A stretch of DNA of 7,573 nt. It comes from an uncultured Lachnospiraceae bacterium. GTDB lineage: Bacteria > Bacillota > Clostridia > Lachnospirales > Lachnospiraceae. The notes beneath the pieces are model-generated. The model ran no database searches. It worked only from the letters and a program-made list of their open reading frames with translations, and was not told the origin of the DNA. Location: positions 1 to 7,573 of the forward strand of contig CAJOPP010000284.1 in NCBI GenBank assembly GCA_905236365.1, in the 5' to 3' direction. A program made the translations under genes and the position numbers. This document shows positions 1-6,057 of the stretch, piece after piece. The first letter of the stretch is position 1; the number at the start of each line of letters is the position of its first letter.

Positions 1-342
1 AAAAAATTGAAAGTATTTTCACTACTTCGGACTGTGATCCTAATAATATTCTTATTTTTCCACCCGATAATAAAAACAAAAAAAATGCATAATTTCTTCG
101 AATGTCCTTCTTACCTACCTCCTGAAAAACTTACTTCACCGAAACATCCAACTCAAAAGCCGCTTGCACTTATTGAACATTTACTTATAATTGCATCTAA
201 CCCAAACGATATTGTTTTTGACCCATTCATGGGAGTTGCTACAACCGGCGAAGCATCTTAAAAAAATAACAGACGCTTTATAGGAACTGATATAGATAAA
301 AGGTATGTGAAAGCCTCATTAAAAAGATTATCAAAATATTAA
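1..342 (+). pseudogene. C-terminal half of a DNA methyltransferase, frameshifted and with an internal stop
   Basis: This is the end of an amino-DNA methyltransferase (N6-adenine or N4-cytosine type, circularly permuted order with motifs X and I last); its start lies left of the window. The motif X region reads SPKHPTQKPLALIEHL and the SAM-binding motif I reads VFDPFMGVATTGEAS, where families usually have FxGxGTT. Two lesions are visible. Codons starting at position 3 give a sensible chain (SIFTTSDCDPNNILIFPPDN) that hits a stop just after an A8 run at 78-85; removing one A continues it smoothly into the frame of HNFFECPSY. Then TAA at 259-261 interrupts GEAS-KNNRRFIGTDID, with the proper end at 340-342. 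A TTG-initiated reading from position 7 is possible, but its first 25 residues are out of the family frame. An error in the homopolymer could explain the first lesion but not the second. The fragment lacks the catalytic DPPY-type motif, which would lie upstream. Confidence 0.85.
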
Positions 343-979
343 TAAGCATTCGGCAATTCGATAATGTCTCCCAAAAAGGTGGGCATGAATTTTCAGGATT
401 CAATCGTTTATCTTTTAATGCAACCTTTAAATCCTCTTCAGAATACGGAACTCTAACCGAATCCAAATCGAAATAATAATCATTTGATTTGGTTAACCAG
501 ATGACTTCTTCATGCCTGTTTGCAAAGAAACGATGCGCCGACATGCCATTTTTATAGTACCATATTATTGTGTTAATAAGTTTAAATTTAGTATTTTTCC
601 TTACATACTGTATAATGTCCAGTAAATCCCCTGATTTGACATCTCTAAATTGTATGCCACCAAAAATAACCATACTTCCATTATCCGATAACACTCTATA
701 TGCTTCATCTAACCATTTTGATGCCCATTCAATATAATTATCATATGAATCCCATCCTGCAAGTTCAAGATTATATGGTGGATCAATACAGATTAATTGA
801 ATTGAATTGTCTGGCACTTGTTTGAGAAAATCGTTACAATCTGTAATTCTATGAAGAAGTTTAATTTCATTTGGAACTTCAAAATCAGATGCCGTTTTAT
901 GCTTTAAATTATCATCCTTACGTATCTTGTTCAATGACATCCGTGCAGAATTATTATGGGATTTATTATGAATCGCCAC
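278..979 (-). pseudogene. N-terminal part of a DNA adenine methyltransferase, C-terminus lost
   Basis: The product starts like a beta-class DNA methyltransferase that transfers a methyl group from SAM to a base. After a 35-residue leader it has DPPYN at residues 66-70 (catalytic motif IV), a GSMVIFGG strand at 101-108, and RHEEVIWLTKS at 155-165 followed by DLDSVRVPYSEED and KDKRLNPEN, typical of adenine-specific members. Family resemblance stops near residue 197. The last 36 residues are mostly the antisense of the neighbouring + strand fragment, and no HPTQKP or FxGxG motif follows. Such enzymes are usually well over 250 residues, so this 233-residue form should lack much of the SAM pocket and be inactive. 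One base out of frame, the - strand reads MPTFLGDIIELPNAY and then stops at the junction. This resembles the linker before motif X, so a frameshift near 372-395 may have preceded truncation. No restriction endonuclease gene is visible. Confidence 0.75.
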
Positions 980-987
980 ACTAGCAA

Positions 988-994
988 CCTCCCT
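988..994 (-). promoter_or_regulatory. Ribosome binding site that supports a GTG start
   Basis: On the - strand AGGGAGG lies 8 bases before GTG at 979-977. No comparable site precedes the internal ATG of MSLNK, so the GTG is the preferred start of the methyltransferase fragment. Confidence 0.7.
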
Positions 995-1043
995 CTTGTC
1001 AGATAATGCTTTCTAAAGAAATCACTTACTACATAATAGAAAT

Positions 1044-1077
1044 ATTTTAACCCGACATCTTCTATTTTACAATAGAA
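1044..1077 (-). promoter_or_regulatory. Leftward promoter with a dyad over its -35 box
   Basis: On the - strand TTGTAA (1072-1067) and TAAAAT (1049-1044) are separated by 17 bases, placing a start about 50 bases before the ribosome site of the leftward methyltransferase. The -35 box overlaps a perfect inverted repeat on the + strand, TTCTATT (1060-1066) with AATAGAA (1071-1077), loop TTAC. A further AATAGAA copy is at 1035-1041. The placement is what a repressor operator would look like; no regulator gene is visible. Confidence 0.45.
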
Positions 1078-1096
1078 AACTTTAAGCCGTTTTCCT

Positions 1097-1137
1097 AACT
1101 GTTATATTACAGTTCACTCGGTGACGTACGTCTGAAC
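1097..1137. other. Cluster of overlapping palindromes upstream of the PurF-like gene
   Basis: Within 41 bases there are AACTGT (1097-1102) with ACAGTT (1109-1114), GTTCA (1112-1116) with TGAAC (1133-1137), TCAC (1114-1117) with GTGA (1121-1124), and the perfect palindrome GACGTACGTC (1123-1132). The cluster sits about 45 bases upstream of the rightward -35 box. It may be a regulator binding region or the scar of an insertion. There is no T-run, so it is not an intrinsic terminator. Confidence 0.4.
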
Positions 1138-1182
1138 AGTAACGAACGGCAACCCCTTTTACAAAATAGTGATAACTTTATC

Positions 1183-1211
1183 TTGCCAGTTTCCACAATG
1201 ATTGTTATACT
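1183..1211 (+). promoter_or_regulatory. Rightward sigma-A-type promoter for the PurF-like gene
   Basis: TTGCCA (1183-1188) and TATACT (1206-1211) are separated by exactly 17 bases, with TG at 1203-1204 giving an extended -10. Transcription would begin near 1217, leaving a leader of about 115 bases. A second TATAAT at 1277-1282 has only a poor -35 partner. Confidence 0.6.
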
Positions 1212-1213
1212 TG

Positions 1214-1302
1214 AATTGTTGCATGTCGTTTTCTACATTGAACACCCCTTTTATGCATTGAATCAAATAGGTGTCATATAATTATGTAGAACCACAACAA
1301 TT
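1214..1302 (+). promoter_or_regulatory. Foldable 5' leader of the PurF-like gene
   Basis: Three nested helices can form: AATTGTTG (1214-1221) with CAACAATT (1295-1302), TTCTACAT (1231-1238) with ATGTAGAA (1284-1291), and TG-ACACC (1239-1246, one A bulged) with GGTGTCA (1270-1276). The first two are perfect 8-bp helices. The fold matches no riboswitch class I recognise, including the purine aptamer. If transcription starts near 1217 the outer helix loses several pairs, so either the start is slightly earlier or only the inner two helices matter. The ribosome site AAGAGGAG (1318-1325) lies 16 bases after the fold. Confidence 0.4.
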
Positions 1303-1332
1303 ATCATTCTATACAAAAAGAGGAGAAAAATC

Positions 1333-2742
1333 ATGGGTGGATTTTTTGGAGTTGTCTCAAAAGAAGACTGTTTATTTGATTTATTTTTCGGAACTGATTA
1401 TCATTCCCATTTAGGCACCAGACGGGGAGGAATTGCTGTATATGGAGAGAATGGTTTTGACCGTTCCATCCACAATATCGAAAATGCCCCATTCCGTACA
1501 AAATTCGATAAAGATGTGCAGGAAATGAAGGGATATATGGGAATTGGATGTATCTCTGATTACGAGCCTCAGCCTTTGATTGTACGTTCCCATCACGGAA
1601 CCTATGCTATTACAACAGTTAGTAAGATTAATAATACCAAAGAGATTGTTGATACCATTTTTTCCAACGGTAATTCTCATTTTCTGGAAATGAGTGGTGG
1701 AGATATCAATCCTACAGAATTAGTTGCCGCTATCATCAATCAAAAAGAAAACATCATTGACGGCATCCATTATGCTTTGGAATTGATTGATGGATCTTTA
1801 ACCTTGATGGTTCTGACATCAAAAGGAATCTATGCTGCCAGGGATAAATACGGCAGAACCCCAATGGTCATTGGTAAGAAGGAAGATTCTTACTGTCTTA
1901 CTTTTGAAGACTTTGCTTACCGCAACCTTGGATATGAAGACTTCAAAGAACTTGGACCTGGCGAGATCGACATTGTGACACAGGAAGGTGTAAAAACATT
2001 GGTCGCTCCCGGGAAAGACATGAAAATCTGTACGTTTCTATGGGTATATTACGGATATCCAAGCAGTTCCTATGAGGGAATCAGCGTAGAACAGATGCGT
2101 TATAATTGTGGTGCCAGTCTGGCAAAAAGAGATAACGTAAAACCGGATATTGTTGCCGGTGTACCGGATTCCGGAACCGCACATGCAGTTGGATATTCCA
2201 ACGCCTCCGGTATTCCATTTTCCAGACCATTTATCAAATATACGCCGACCTGGCCGCGTTCCTTCATGCCGACAATGCAGAGTAAACGCAATCTGATTGC
2301 TAAGATGAAACTGATTGCAGTACACGACCTGATCAAAGACAAAAGTTTATTATTGATCGACGACTCCATTGTCCGTGGAACACAATTAAGAGAAACTACC
2401 GAATTCTTATATGCCAGCGGTGCAAAGGAGGTTCATATCCGTCCAGCCTGCCCGCCATTGTTATATGGCTGTAAGTATTTGAACTTCTCCCGCTCCACTT
2501 CTGAAATGGATCTGATCACCCGCCGGGTCATCGCCAAATTAGAAGGCACGGAGGATATTTCCGATGAAGTATTACAGGAATATGCAGATCCGGAATCTCC
2601 AAAATATGACCGGATGATTGAAGAAATCCGTAAAGAACTGAACTTTACGACTCTGCAATACAGTCGGTTAGATGATATGTTAGACGCTGTGGGAATCCCG
2701 GCTGAAAAGCTCTGTACCTACTGCTGGAACGGAAAAGAATAG
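1333..2742 (+). CDS. PurF-like amidophosphoribosyltransferase paralogue lacking the catalytic cysteine
   Basis: The 469-residue product aligns along its length with glutamine PRPP amidotransferase (PurF), which makes phosphoribosylamine in the first step of purine synthesis. The phosphoribosyltransferase half is well kept: GVPDSGTAHAVGYS at 276-289 and the PRPP loop LLLIDDSIVRGTQ at 339-351. Four cysteines, C233, C380, C461 and C464, fall where Bacillus PurF binds its 4Fe-4S cluster. The N-terminal glutaminase half is degenerate. PurF exposes Cys in a C-G-x-F-G start, whereas here it reads M-G-G-F-F-G, with Gly in place of the nucleophile. The usual HNGN segment appears as HHGT (87-90), and the RYST segment before QPL is replaced by CISDYEP. 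C13 lies too far in to substitute. The ATG is set by AAGAGGAG 7 bases upstream. The gene stands alone, with no purine genes beside it. It may use free ammonia, accept nitrogen from a partner, or have another PRPP-linked role. Databases probably label it plain amidophosphoribosyltransferase; standard activity is doubtful. Confidence 0.85.
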   Translation: MGGFFGVVSKEDCLFDLFFGTDYHSHLGTRRGGIAVYGENGFDRSIHNIENAPFRTKFDKDVQEMKGYMGIGCISDYEPQPLIVRSHHGTYAITTVSKINNTKEIVDTIFSNGNSHFLEMSGGDINPTELVAAIINQKENIIDGIHYALELIDGSLTLMVLTSKGIYAARDKYGRTPMVIGKKEDSYCLTFEDFAYRNLGYEDFKELGPGEIDIVTQEGVKTLVAPGKDMKICTFLWVYYGYPSSSYEGISVEQMRYNCGASLAKRDNVKPDIVAGVPDSGTAHAVGYSNASGIPFSRPFIKYTPTWPRSFMPTMQSKRNLIAKMKLIAVHDLIKDKSLLLIDDSIVRGTQLRETTEFLYASGAKEVHIRPACPPLLYGCKYLNFSRSTSEMDLITRRVIAKLEGTEDISDEVLQEYADPESPKYDRMIEEIRKELNFTTLQYSRLDDMLDAVGIPAEKLCTYCWNGKE

Positions 2743-2751
2743 CCAGATTAC

Positions 2752-2804
2752 AGTGGCAAAACCACTCTGCTACTTTGTTCAATTTGCAGAGTGGCTTTGC
2801 CGCT
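2752..2804. terminator. Long hairpin after the PurF-like gene, without a T-run
   Basis: Bases 2752-2770 pair with 2786-2804 over 19 positions, with one A-C mismatch and one G-T wobble; the loop is 15 bases. It starts 9 bases after the stop codon. Neither strand has a T-run beside it, so it may act as a weak or factor-assisted terminator or as a 3' stabilising hairpin. It lies between convergent genes. Confidence 0.5.
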
Positions 2805-2923
2805 TATCCATTCGTCGAAATTCCAATCGTATCTCTTCATTGGGAATCCGGACAATCTGACAAAGTTCCTTCTTTTTCTATTCCCTGTACGCATCAAAGA
2901 GTATACAACGTTCTTTCAACCAA

Positions 2924-3040
2924 TTAAACTTCATCTCTTCCCGGCAAACACGCTCCCACAATTCCTACGATGACTAAAATCGCCCCTGCAATCCAGTAAA
3001 ATCTCGTAAGCAGATTCGTTGTTCCATAAATCGTAACAGT
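2924..3040 (-). pseudogene. Open stretch encoding a hydrophobic C-terminal tail, in frame with the lipoprotein gene
   Basis: After the lipoprotein stop (TAG, 3061-3059) and a second stop (TGA, 3043-3041), the same frame stays open for 38 codons to TAA at 2926-2924. It encodes a polar stretch, then a clear membrane helix, FYWIAGAILVIVGIVGACL, ending in GRDEV. There is no ATG, GTG or TTG codon before the helix to start it independently. It therefore looks like the end of a longer protein, either a former extension of the lipoprotein or the leftover of another gene. The helix-plus-short-polar-tail pattern fits a membrane anchor. The 300 bases between this gene and the PurF-like gene hold nothing else I can support. 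Confidence 0.35.
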
Positions 3041-3058
3041 TCAGCCTTCAGCTTCACT

Positions 3059-4981
3059 CTATACTGCATTTCCTGTCTGATTATCCGGTTCCTTCTGATT
3101 CTGATCCCGATTCGGCATTTCCGGAGAAGTTTCTCCATTCTCCATCCCTTCCCGATTTGGCATTTCCGGAGAAGTTTCTCCATTCTCCATCCCTTCCCGA
3201 TTCGGCATTTCCGGAGGAGTTTCTCCATTCTCCATCCCTTCCCGATTCGGCATTTCCGGAGGAGTTTCTCCATTCTTCATCTGATTTCTGTCAAAATTTT
3301 CAGGGTTCATGTTTCCATGTCCGCCTCTTCCACCTCCAAATCCCATTCCGCTTCCGGTTCCATAGAGCAGAGTATCCATTGCAATCTCCTGTGAATAATC
3401 CCCTGCTTTCAGCGTATAAGTGCTTCCCTCCTTTATTTCCGGTGTACTGACCCATACACAGTCATATGCTTTGTCCGAAGTCCAATCAATTAAGTCTTTT
3501 CCCTCCTCATCCGTCAAAGTGATCGTACTTTCCGCCTGCTGGTTTCCTGTGTTCACTAATATACAACCCTGCGTGGATTCCGTGCCGAAATTTTCATCCA
3601 TACCGGAAGCTCCGGCAGCTACAAAGATACCTCCCTGAATCACTGCATTGATTCCATAGTCCAGTGATGCATTTCCACCTTTTGTTGGTCCGGTCACGTA
3701 AACTTCCCCACCACTCACCGTAATATAACCATTGGAATCCACTCCGTCTCCTTCTGCTGAAACACGAAGAATGCCTCCCGAAATATTGATATTTGCATCC
3801 TCATCGGTATCAAACATATCCCCTCTTCCAAAACCACCTTCCGCCTGACTTCCATCCTTGCCACCAGCTGCATTGAGACCATCGTCTTTTGCAACAAGAT
3901 CGATTTCTCCACCTGATACTTCTATTACCTGTGCCTCTAATCCTTCGTAACAACTATTGACCTCCACTATTCCCTCTGCAATCGTTAGCGTATTATCCGC
4001 ATGAAAAGCATCGTCTACCGTATCAATCTTATACCGACCGGCTCCGATATAGATAGTTCCCGATGAATGAAAGGCATCATCTTCTGAATTCAGATCAAAT
4101 CCACCGTCTGCTACATAAATAGTACTACCAGCTTCCACGCCCTTATCCGATGTCTGCATCCGGAAGGAACCGCCACAAACATAAACATATCCGGTATTGT
4201 CATCACTCTCTGATTTGATTCCATCATCCCCTGCCTGAATTGTAAAGTCTCCGCCTGCAATCCTTACGCTGTCCTTTCCGGAAATTCCATCTTTCTCTGC
4301 ACTGATTTCATAAGTACCATCAGCAAACACAAGATCATCTTTTCCTACAATTCCATGTCCGGAAGGAGATTCTACCCTCAATGTTCCGGTTCCGTTTACC
4401 GTCAGATCATCTTTGGAATAGACAACTGCATCGATATTATTCTCATCGATTGCAACATACGAAGAACCAGAACACAATGTATTGGTTGTGCCATCTGCCA
4501 ATGTCAGAAATACTTTATCTGCCTGCTTCACATAAATTGCTGCCGAAGTCTTTGAACAAAGTGTCAAATCCTTTAATACAAGCTGAATCTTTGCAGAATC
4601 TTCTGCATCTATGATCACCATTCCATCACTGCAGTTGCCAGACAAAATATATACTCCATCTGAAGAAATGGTTACGGCATTTCCCTCTGCCGTTGCACTC
4701 CCTGATGTTTCGACTCCATTCTCAGAAAACGTCACTCTTTCAGCTTCCTTTTCATCATATTCACCGGAAAGATCTCTTTCAGTAAACTGTTCTTCAGCCG
4801 TGAAAGCTGCCATCTCCTTTGTCTCAGTTCCTGCCGAATGCTCCTTAGTATCTGTTTCCAACTCATCCGTTTTTTCTTTTGTTGTCTCCTGTTCCTTATC
4901 ACCGGTTACGGCTGAAGTTCCACAACCGGTCAATACTACTGATAGTGCTAACCCATATGCAAAAAACGATTTCCATCTCAT
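3059..4981 (-). CDS. Secreted lipoprotein with a carbohydrate-binding beta-helix (Cthe_2159 family)
   Basis: The 640-residue product has a lipoprotein signal peptide with lipobox LTGC, so C20 should be lipidated and the protein held on the outer face of the membrane. Residues 21-80 form a Thr/Glu/Lys-rich linker. Residues about 100-480 show rungs of roughly 22-25 residues with a turn such as KDGI, GDDGI, EDDAF, VDDAF, KDDGL or GDGV, followed by a beta strand and GG. This is the pattern of the Cthe_2159 right-handed beta-helix, a family reported to bind acidic polysaccharides; the repeated Asp residues may bind calcium. Residues 541-556 are Gly-rich, and 567-626 are four copies of a 15-residue repeat based on GMENGETPPEMPNRE. 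No catalytic residues are recognisable. The ATG follows GGGAGG by 8 bases. The gene diverges from a two-component system, suggesting it is that system's target. The polysaccharide ligand is not evident. Confidence 0.85.
   Translation of the reverse strand: MRWKSFFAYGLALSVVLTGCGTSAVTGDKEQETTKEKTDELETDTKEHSAGTETKEMAAFTAEEQFTERDLSGEYDEKEAERVTFSENGVETSGSATAEGNAVTISSDGVYILSGNCSDGMVIIDAEDSAKIQLVLKDLTLCSKTSAAIYVKQADKVFLTLADGTTNTLCSGSSYVAIDENNIDAVVYSKDDLTVNGTGTLRVESPSGHGIVGKDDLVFADGTYEISAEKDGISGKDSVRIAGGDFTIQAGDDGIKSESDDNTGYVYVCGGSFRMQTSDKGVEAGSTIYVADGGFDLNSEDDAFHSSGTIYIGAGRYKIDTVDDAFHADNTLTIAEGIVEVNSCYEGLEAQVIEVSGGEIDLVAKDDGLNAAGGKDGSQAEGGFGRGDMFDTDEDANINISGGILRVSAEGDGVDSNGYITVSGGEVYVTGPTKGGNASLDYGINAVIQGGIFVAAGASGMDENFGTESTQGCILVNTGNQQAESTITLTDEEGKDLIDWTSDKAYDCVWVSTPEIKEGSTYTLKAGDYSQEIAMDTLLYGTGSGMGFGGGRGGHGNMNPENFDRNQMKNGETPPEMPNREGMENGETPPEMPNREGMENGETSPEMPNREGMENGETSPEMPNRDQNQKEPDNQTGNAV
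3108..3287 (-). repeat. Four tandem 45-bp units encoding 15-residue repeats
   Basis: Units begin at 3108, 3153, 3198 and 3243 and stay in frame. The two at the 5' end of the gene read TPPEM and the two at the 3' end TSPEM; the unit nearest the core (3243-3287) is the most diverged, beginning QMKNGE. The near identity of the other units suggests recent slippage or recombination, so copy number may differ between strains. Confidence 0.9.
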
Positions 4982-5051
4982 AATAATTTCCTCCCATCTT
5001 TACGCAACTTGACGAAACATAACCAAAATGTATCGTTTTGCCCTCGTCTTT

Positions 5052-5079
5052 TTATTATTCTATCTAACAAAAATGTTAA
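5052..5079 (-). promoter_or_regulatory. Candidate promoter of the lipoprotein gene
   Basis: On the - strand TTAACA (5079-5074) and TAATAA (5057-5052) are 16 bases apart, about 57 bases before the lipoprotein ribosome site. The match is moderate in a very AT-rich region. A small dyad, TAACA-AAAA-TGTTA (5065-5078), overlaps the -35 box. Confidence 0.35.
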
Positions 5080-5087
5080 CAGTCTTA

Positions 5088-5155
5088 TCTTAAAAAAACC
5101 TTGAAAGAATGTGAAAAAAAATAGTTCTTTTTAAAATTTCAATCTTTTTTTAAGA
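5088..5155. promoter_or_regulatory. Large interrupted dyad between divergent promoters
   Basis: TCTTAAAAAAA (5088-5098) is perfectly complementary to TTTTTTTAAGA (5145-5155), and after a symmetric 2-base mismatch TTGAAA (5101-5106) pairs with TTTCAA (5137-5142). That is 17 of 19 positions about one axis. The left arm ends 9 bases from the lipoprotein -35 box and the right arm covers the -35 zone of the regulator promoter. This fits a shared operator, perhaps for the adjacent response regulator. AT-rich arms can pair by chance, which limits confidence. Confidence 0.45.
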
Positions 5156-5161
5156 CAATTG

Positions 5162-5170
5162 TGCTATGAT
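5162..5170 (+). promoter_or_regulatory. Extended -10 promoter of the two-component operon
   Basis: TGCTATGAT gives a TGn-TATGAT extended -10, with only an AT-rich stretch at the -35 position. A weak -35 is what one expects at a promoter activated by a bound regulator. The leader to the regulator start would be about 140 bases; I see no second convincing promoter in it. Confidence 0.5.
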
Positions 5171-5303
5171 TAAAATGTATATTTCCTGAACTATATATAT
5201 GTCGCTATAGCCATAACCTTTAAAATTACAGATATCATAAATCTTTTGTTTTACATAATCTGCAATAGAATCTTTTAACAACTGCTTGCGATACTTAATT
5301 GGA

Positions 5304-5309
5304 AAGGAG
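5304..5309 (+). promoter_or_regulatory. Ribosome binding site that fixes the regulator start
   Basis: AAGGAG lies 7 bases before ATG at 5317. A longer reading from TTG at 5299 would place this site inside the coding sequence, so the ATG is preferred. Confidence 0.8.
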
Positions 5310-5316
5310 AATTATC

Positions 5317-5994
5317 ATGAGACTTTTATTGGTAGAAGACGAAGAAGGATTTGCAGAAGCCCTATGTACTTCTTTAAAAATGGAACATTATATAACCGAT
5401 TGGGCAAAGGACGGAGAAGAAGGTCTTACCTTTGGACTTTCTGACGTCTATGATGCCATTATTCTGGATATCATGCTGCCGAAGATGAATGGACTGGATG
5501 TCTTAAGAAAACTGCGTGAACAAAATATTCAGACTCCTGTCTTATTACTGACCGCCAAATCAGAATTAAATGACAAAATAACCGGATTAGACTCCGGTGC
5601 TGATGATTATCTTACCAAACCATTTCATAGAGAAGAGTTATATGCCAGATTACGTGCTCTTACCAGAAGACAGACTGATACTGCAACCCCTCAACAACTC
5701 TCTTATAGTGATATTTATATGTTGCAGGGAAGTAACGAGCTCTACTGTAAGACCAGCGGCAATAGTATGCCACTCAATGGAAAAGAGTACCAGTTAATGG
5801 AGTATCTTCTACGCAACGCAGGACAAATTATCAGCCGGGAACAGATTATCGAAAAAATATGGGGATATGACACAGATGCTGAGTACAATAATGTGGAAGT
5901 ATATATTTCCTTCCTGCGAAAAAAGCTCACCTTTTTAAAAACAACCGTCTCTATACAAACCATACGAAAGCTGGGCTACAAATTAACAGAATAA
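5317..5994 (+). CDS. OmpR/PhoB-family response regulator
   Basis: This 225-residue cytoplasmic protein is a full-length two-domain regulator. The receiver domain (residues 1-115) starts MRLLLVEDEE with the acidic metal-binding pair E7-D8, has the phosphoacceptor D51 in LDIMLPKMNG, T79 in LLTAK and K101 in LTKPF, so every residue needed for phosphotransfer is present. The C-terminal winged-helix DNA-binding domain (about 130-223) shows LNGKEYQLMEYLLRNAGQII, then SREQIIEKIWGYD, and the recognition-helix and wing segment VEVYISFLRKKL to IRKLGYKL. The sequence is of the VanR-like type, usual next to extracytoplasmic kinases. The kinase gene follows 63 bases later on the same strand. The dyad just upstream of its promoter suggests autoregulation, and the divergent lipoprotein is the obvious second target. 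The name of the true stimulus cannot be read from the sequence. Confidence 0.95.
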   Translation: MRLLLVEDEEGFAEALCTSLKMEHYITDWAKDGEEGLTFGLSDVYDAIILDIMLPKMNGLDVLRKLREQNIQTPVLLLTAKSELNDKITGLDSGADDYLTKPFHREELYARLRALTRRQTDTATPQQLSYSDIYMLQGSNELYCKTSGNSMPLNGKEYQLMEYLLRNAGQIISREQIIEKIWGYDTDAEYNNVEVYISFLRKKLTFLKTTVSIQTIRKLGYKLTE

Positions 5995-6030
5995 TCCACT
6001 GTCGTTCGATGCAGCAACCAAATGTGGATT
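5993..6030 (+). other. Hairpin between regulator and kinase genes
   Basis: AATCCAC (5993-5999, overlapping the stop codon) is complementary to GTGGATT (6024-6030), with a 24-base loop. It has no T-run, so it is not a terminator. It could tune the kinase-to-regulator ratio through mRNA processing or stability; it may also be chance. Confidence 0.3.
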
Positions 6031-6043
6031 TCATACGATACAA

Positions 6044-6051
6044 AGAGGAGG
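6044..6051 (+). promoter_or_regulatory. Ribosome binding site that fixes the kinase start
   Basis: AGAGGAGG lies 6 bases before ATG at 6058. The in-frame ATG at 6022 has no such site and would put this one inside the gene, so the 458-residue product is preferred. Confidence 0.8.
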
Positions 6052-6057
6052 TTTCTT

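Noticed and set aside
1097..1160. PurR-type PurBox near the PurF-like gene (CGAAC at 1144)
   Set aside because: A single CGAA-like match without the paired, spaced inverted copy; not enough to call a PurR site.
1277..1282. TATAAT as the main promoter of the PurF-like gene
   Set aside because: The only -35 candidate at 16-18 bases is poor (TGCATT-like), whereas the TTGCCA-17-TATACT promoter upstream is much better.
2779..2934. Leftward 51-codon reading from ATG at 2934 (MKFNWLKERCILFDAYRE then, after a stop, KKKELCQIVRIPNEE)
   Set aside because: It is interrupted by TAG at 2880-2878, has no clear ribosome site, its end overlaps the hairpin arms and I recognise no family. It may be a relic but cannot be supported as a gene.
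3157..3450. Rightward reading with repeated FPEKFLHSPSLPDSA units
   Set aside because: It is the antisense of the lipoprotein tail repeats, has no ribosome site, and its periodicity is fully explained by the real gene.
4611..5012. 133-residue rightward reading opposite the lipoprotein start
   Set aside because: It is antisense to the signal peptide and linker of the lipoprotein; Ser/Val-rich composition reflects the Thr/Glu codons of the other strand.
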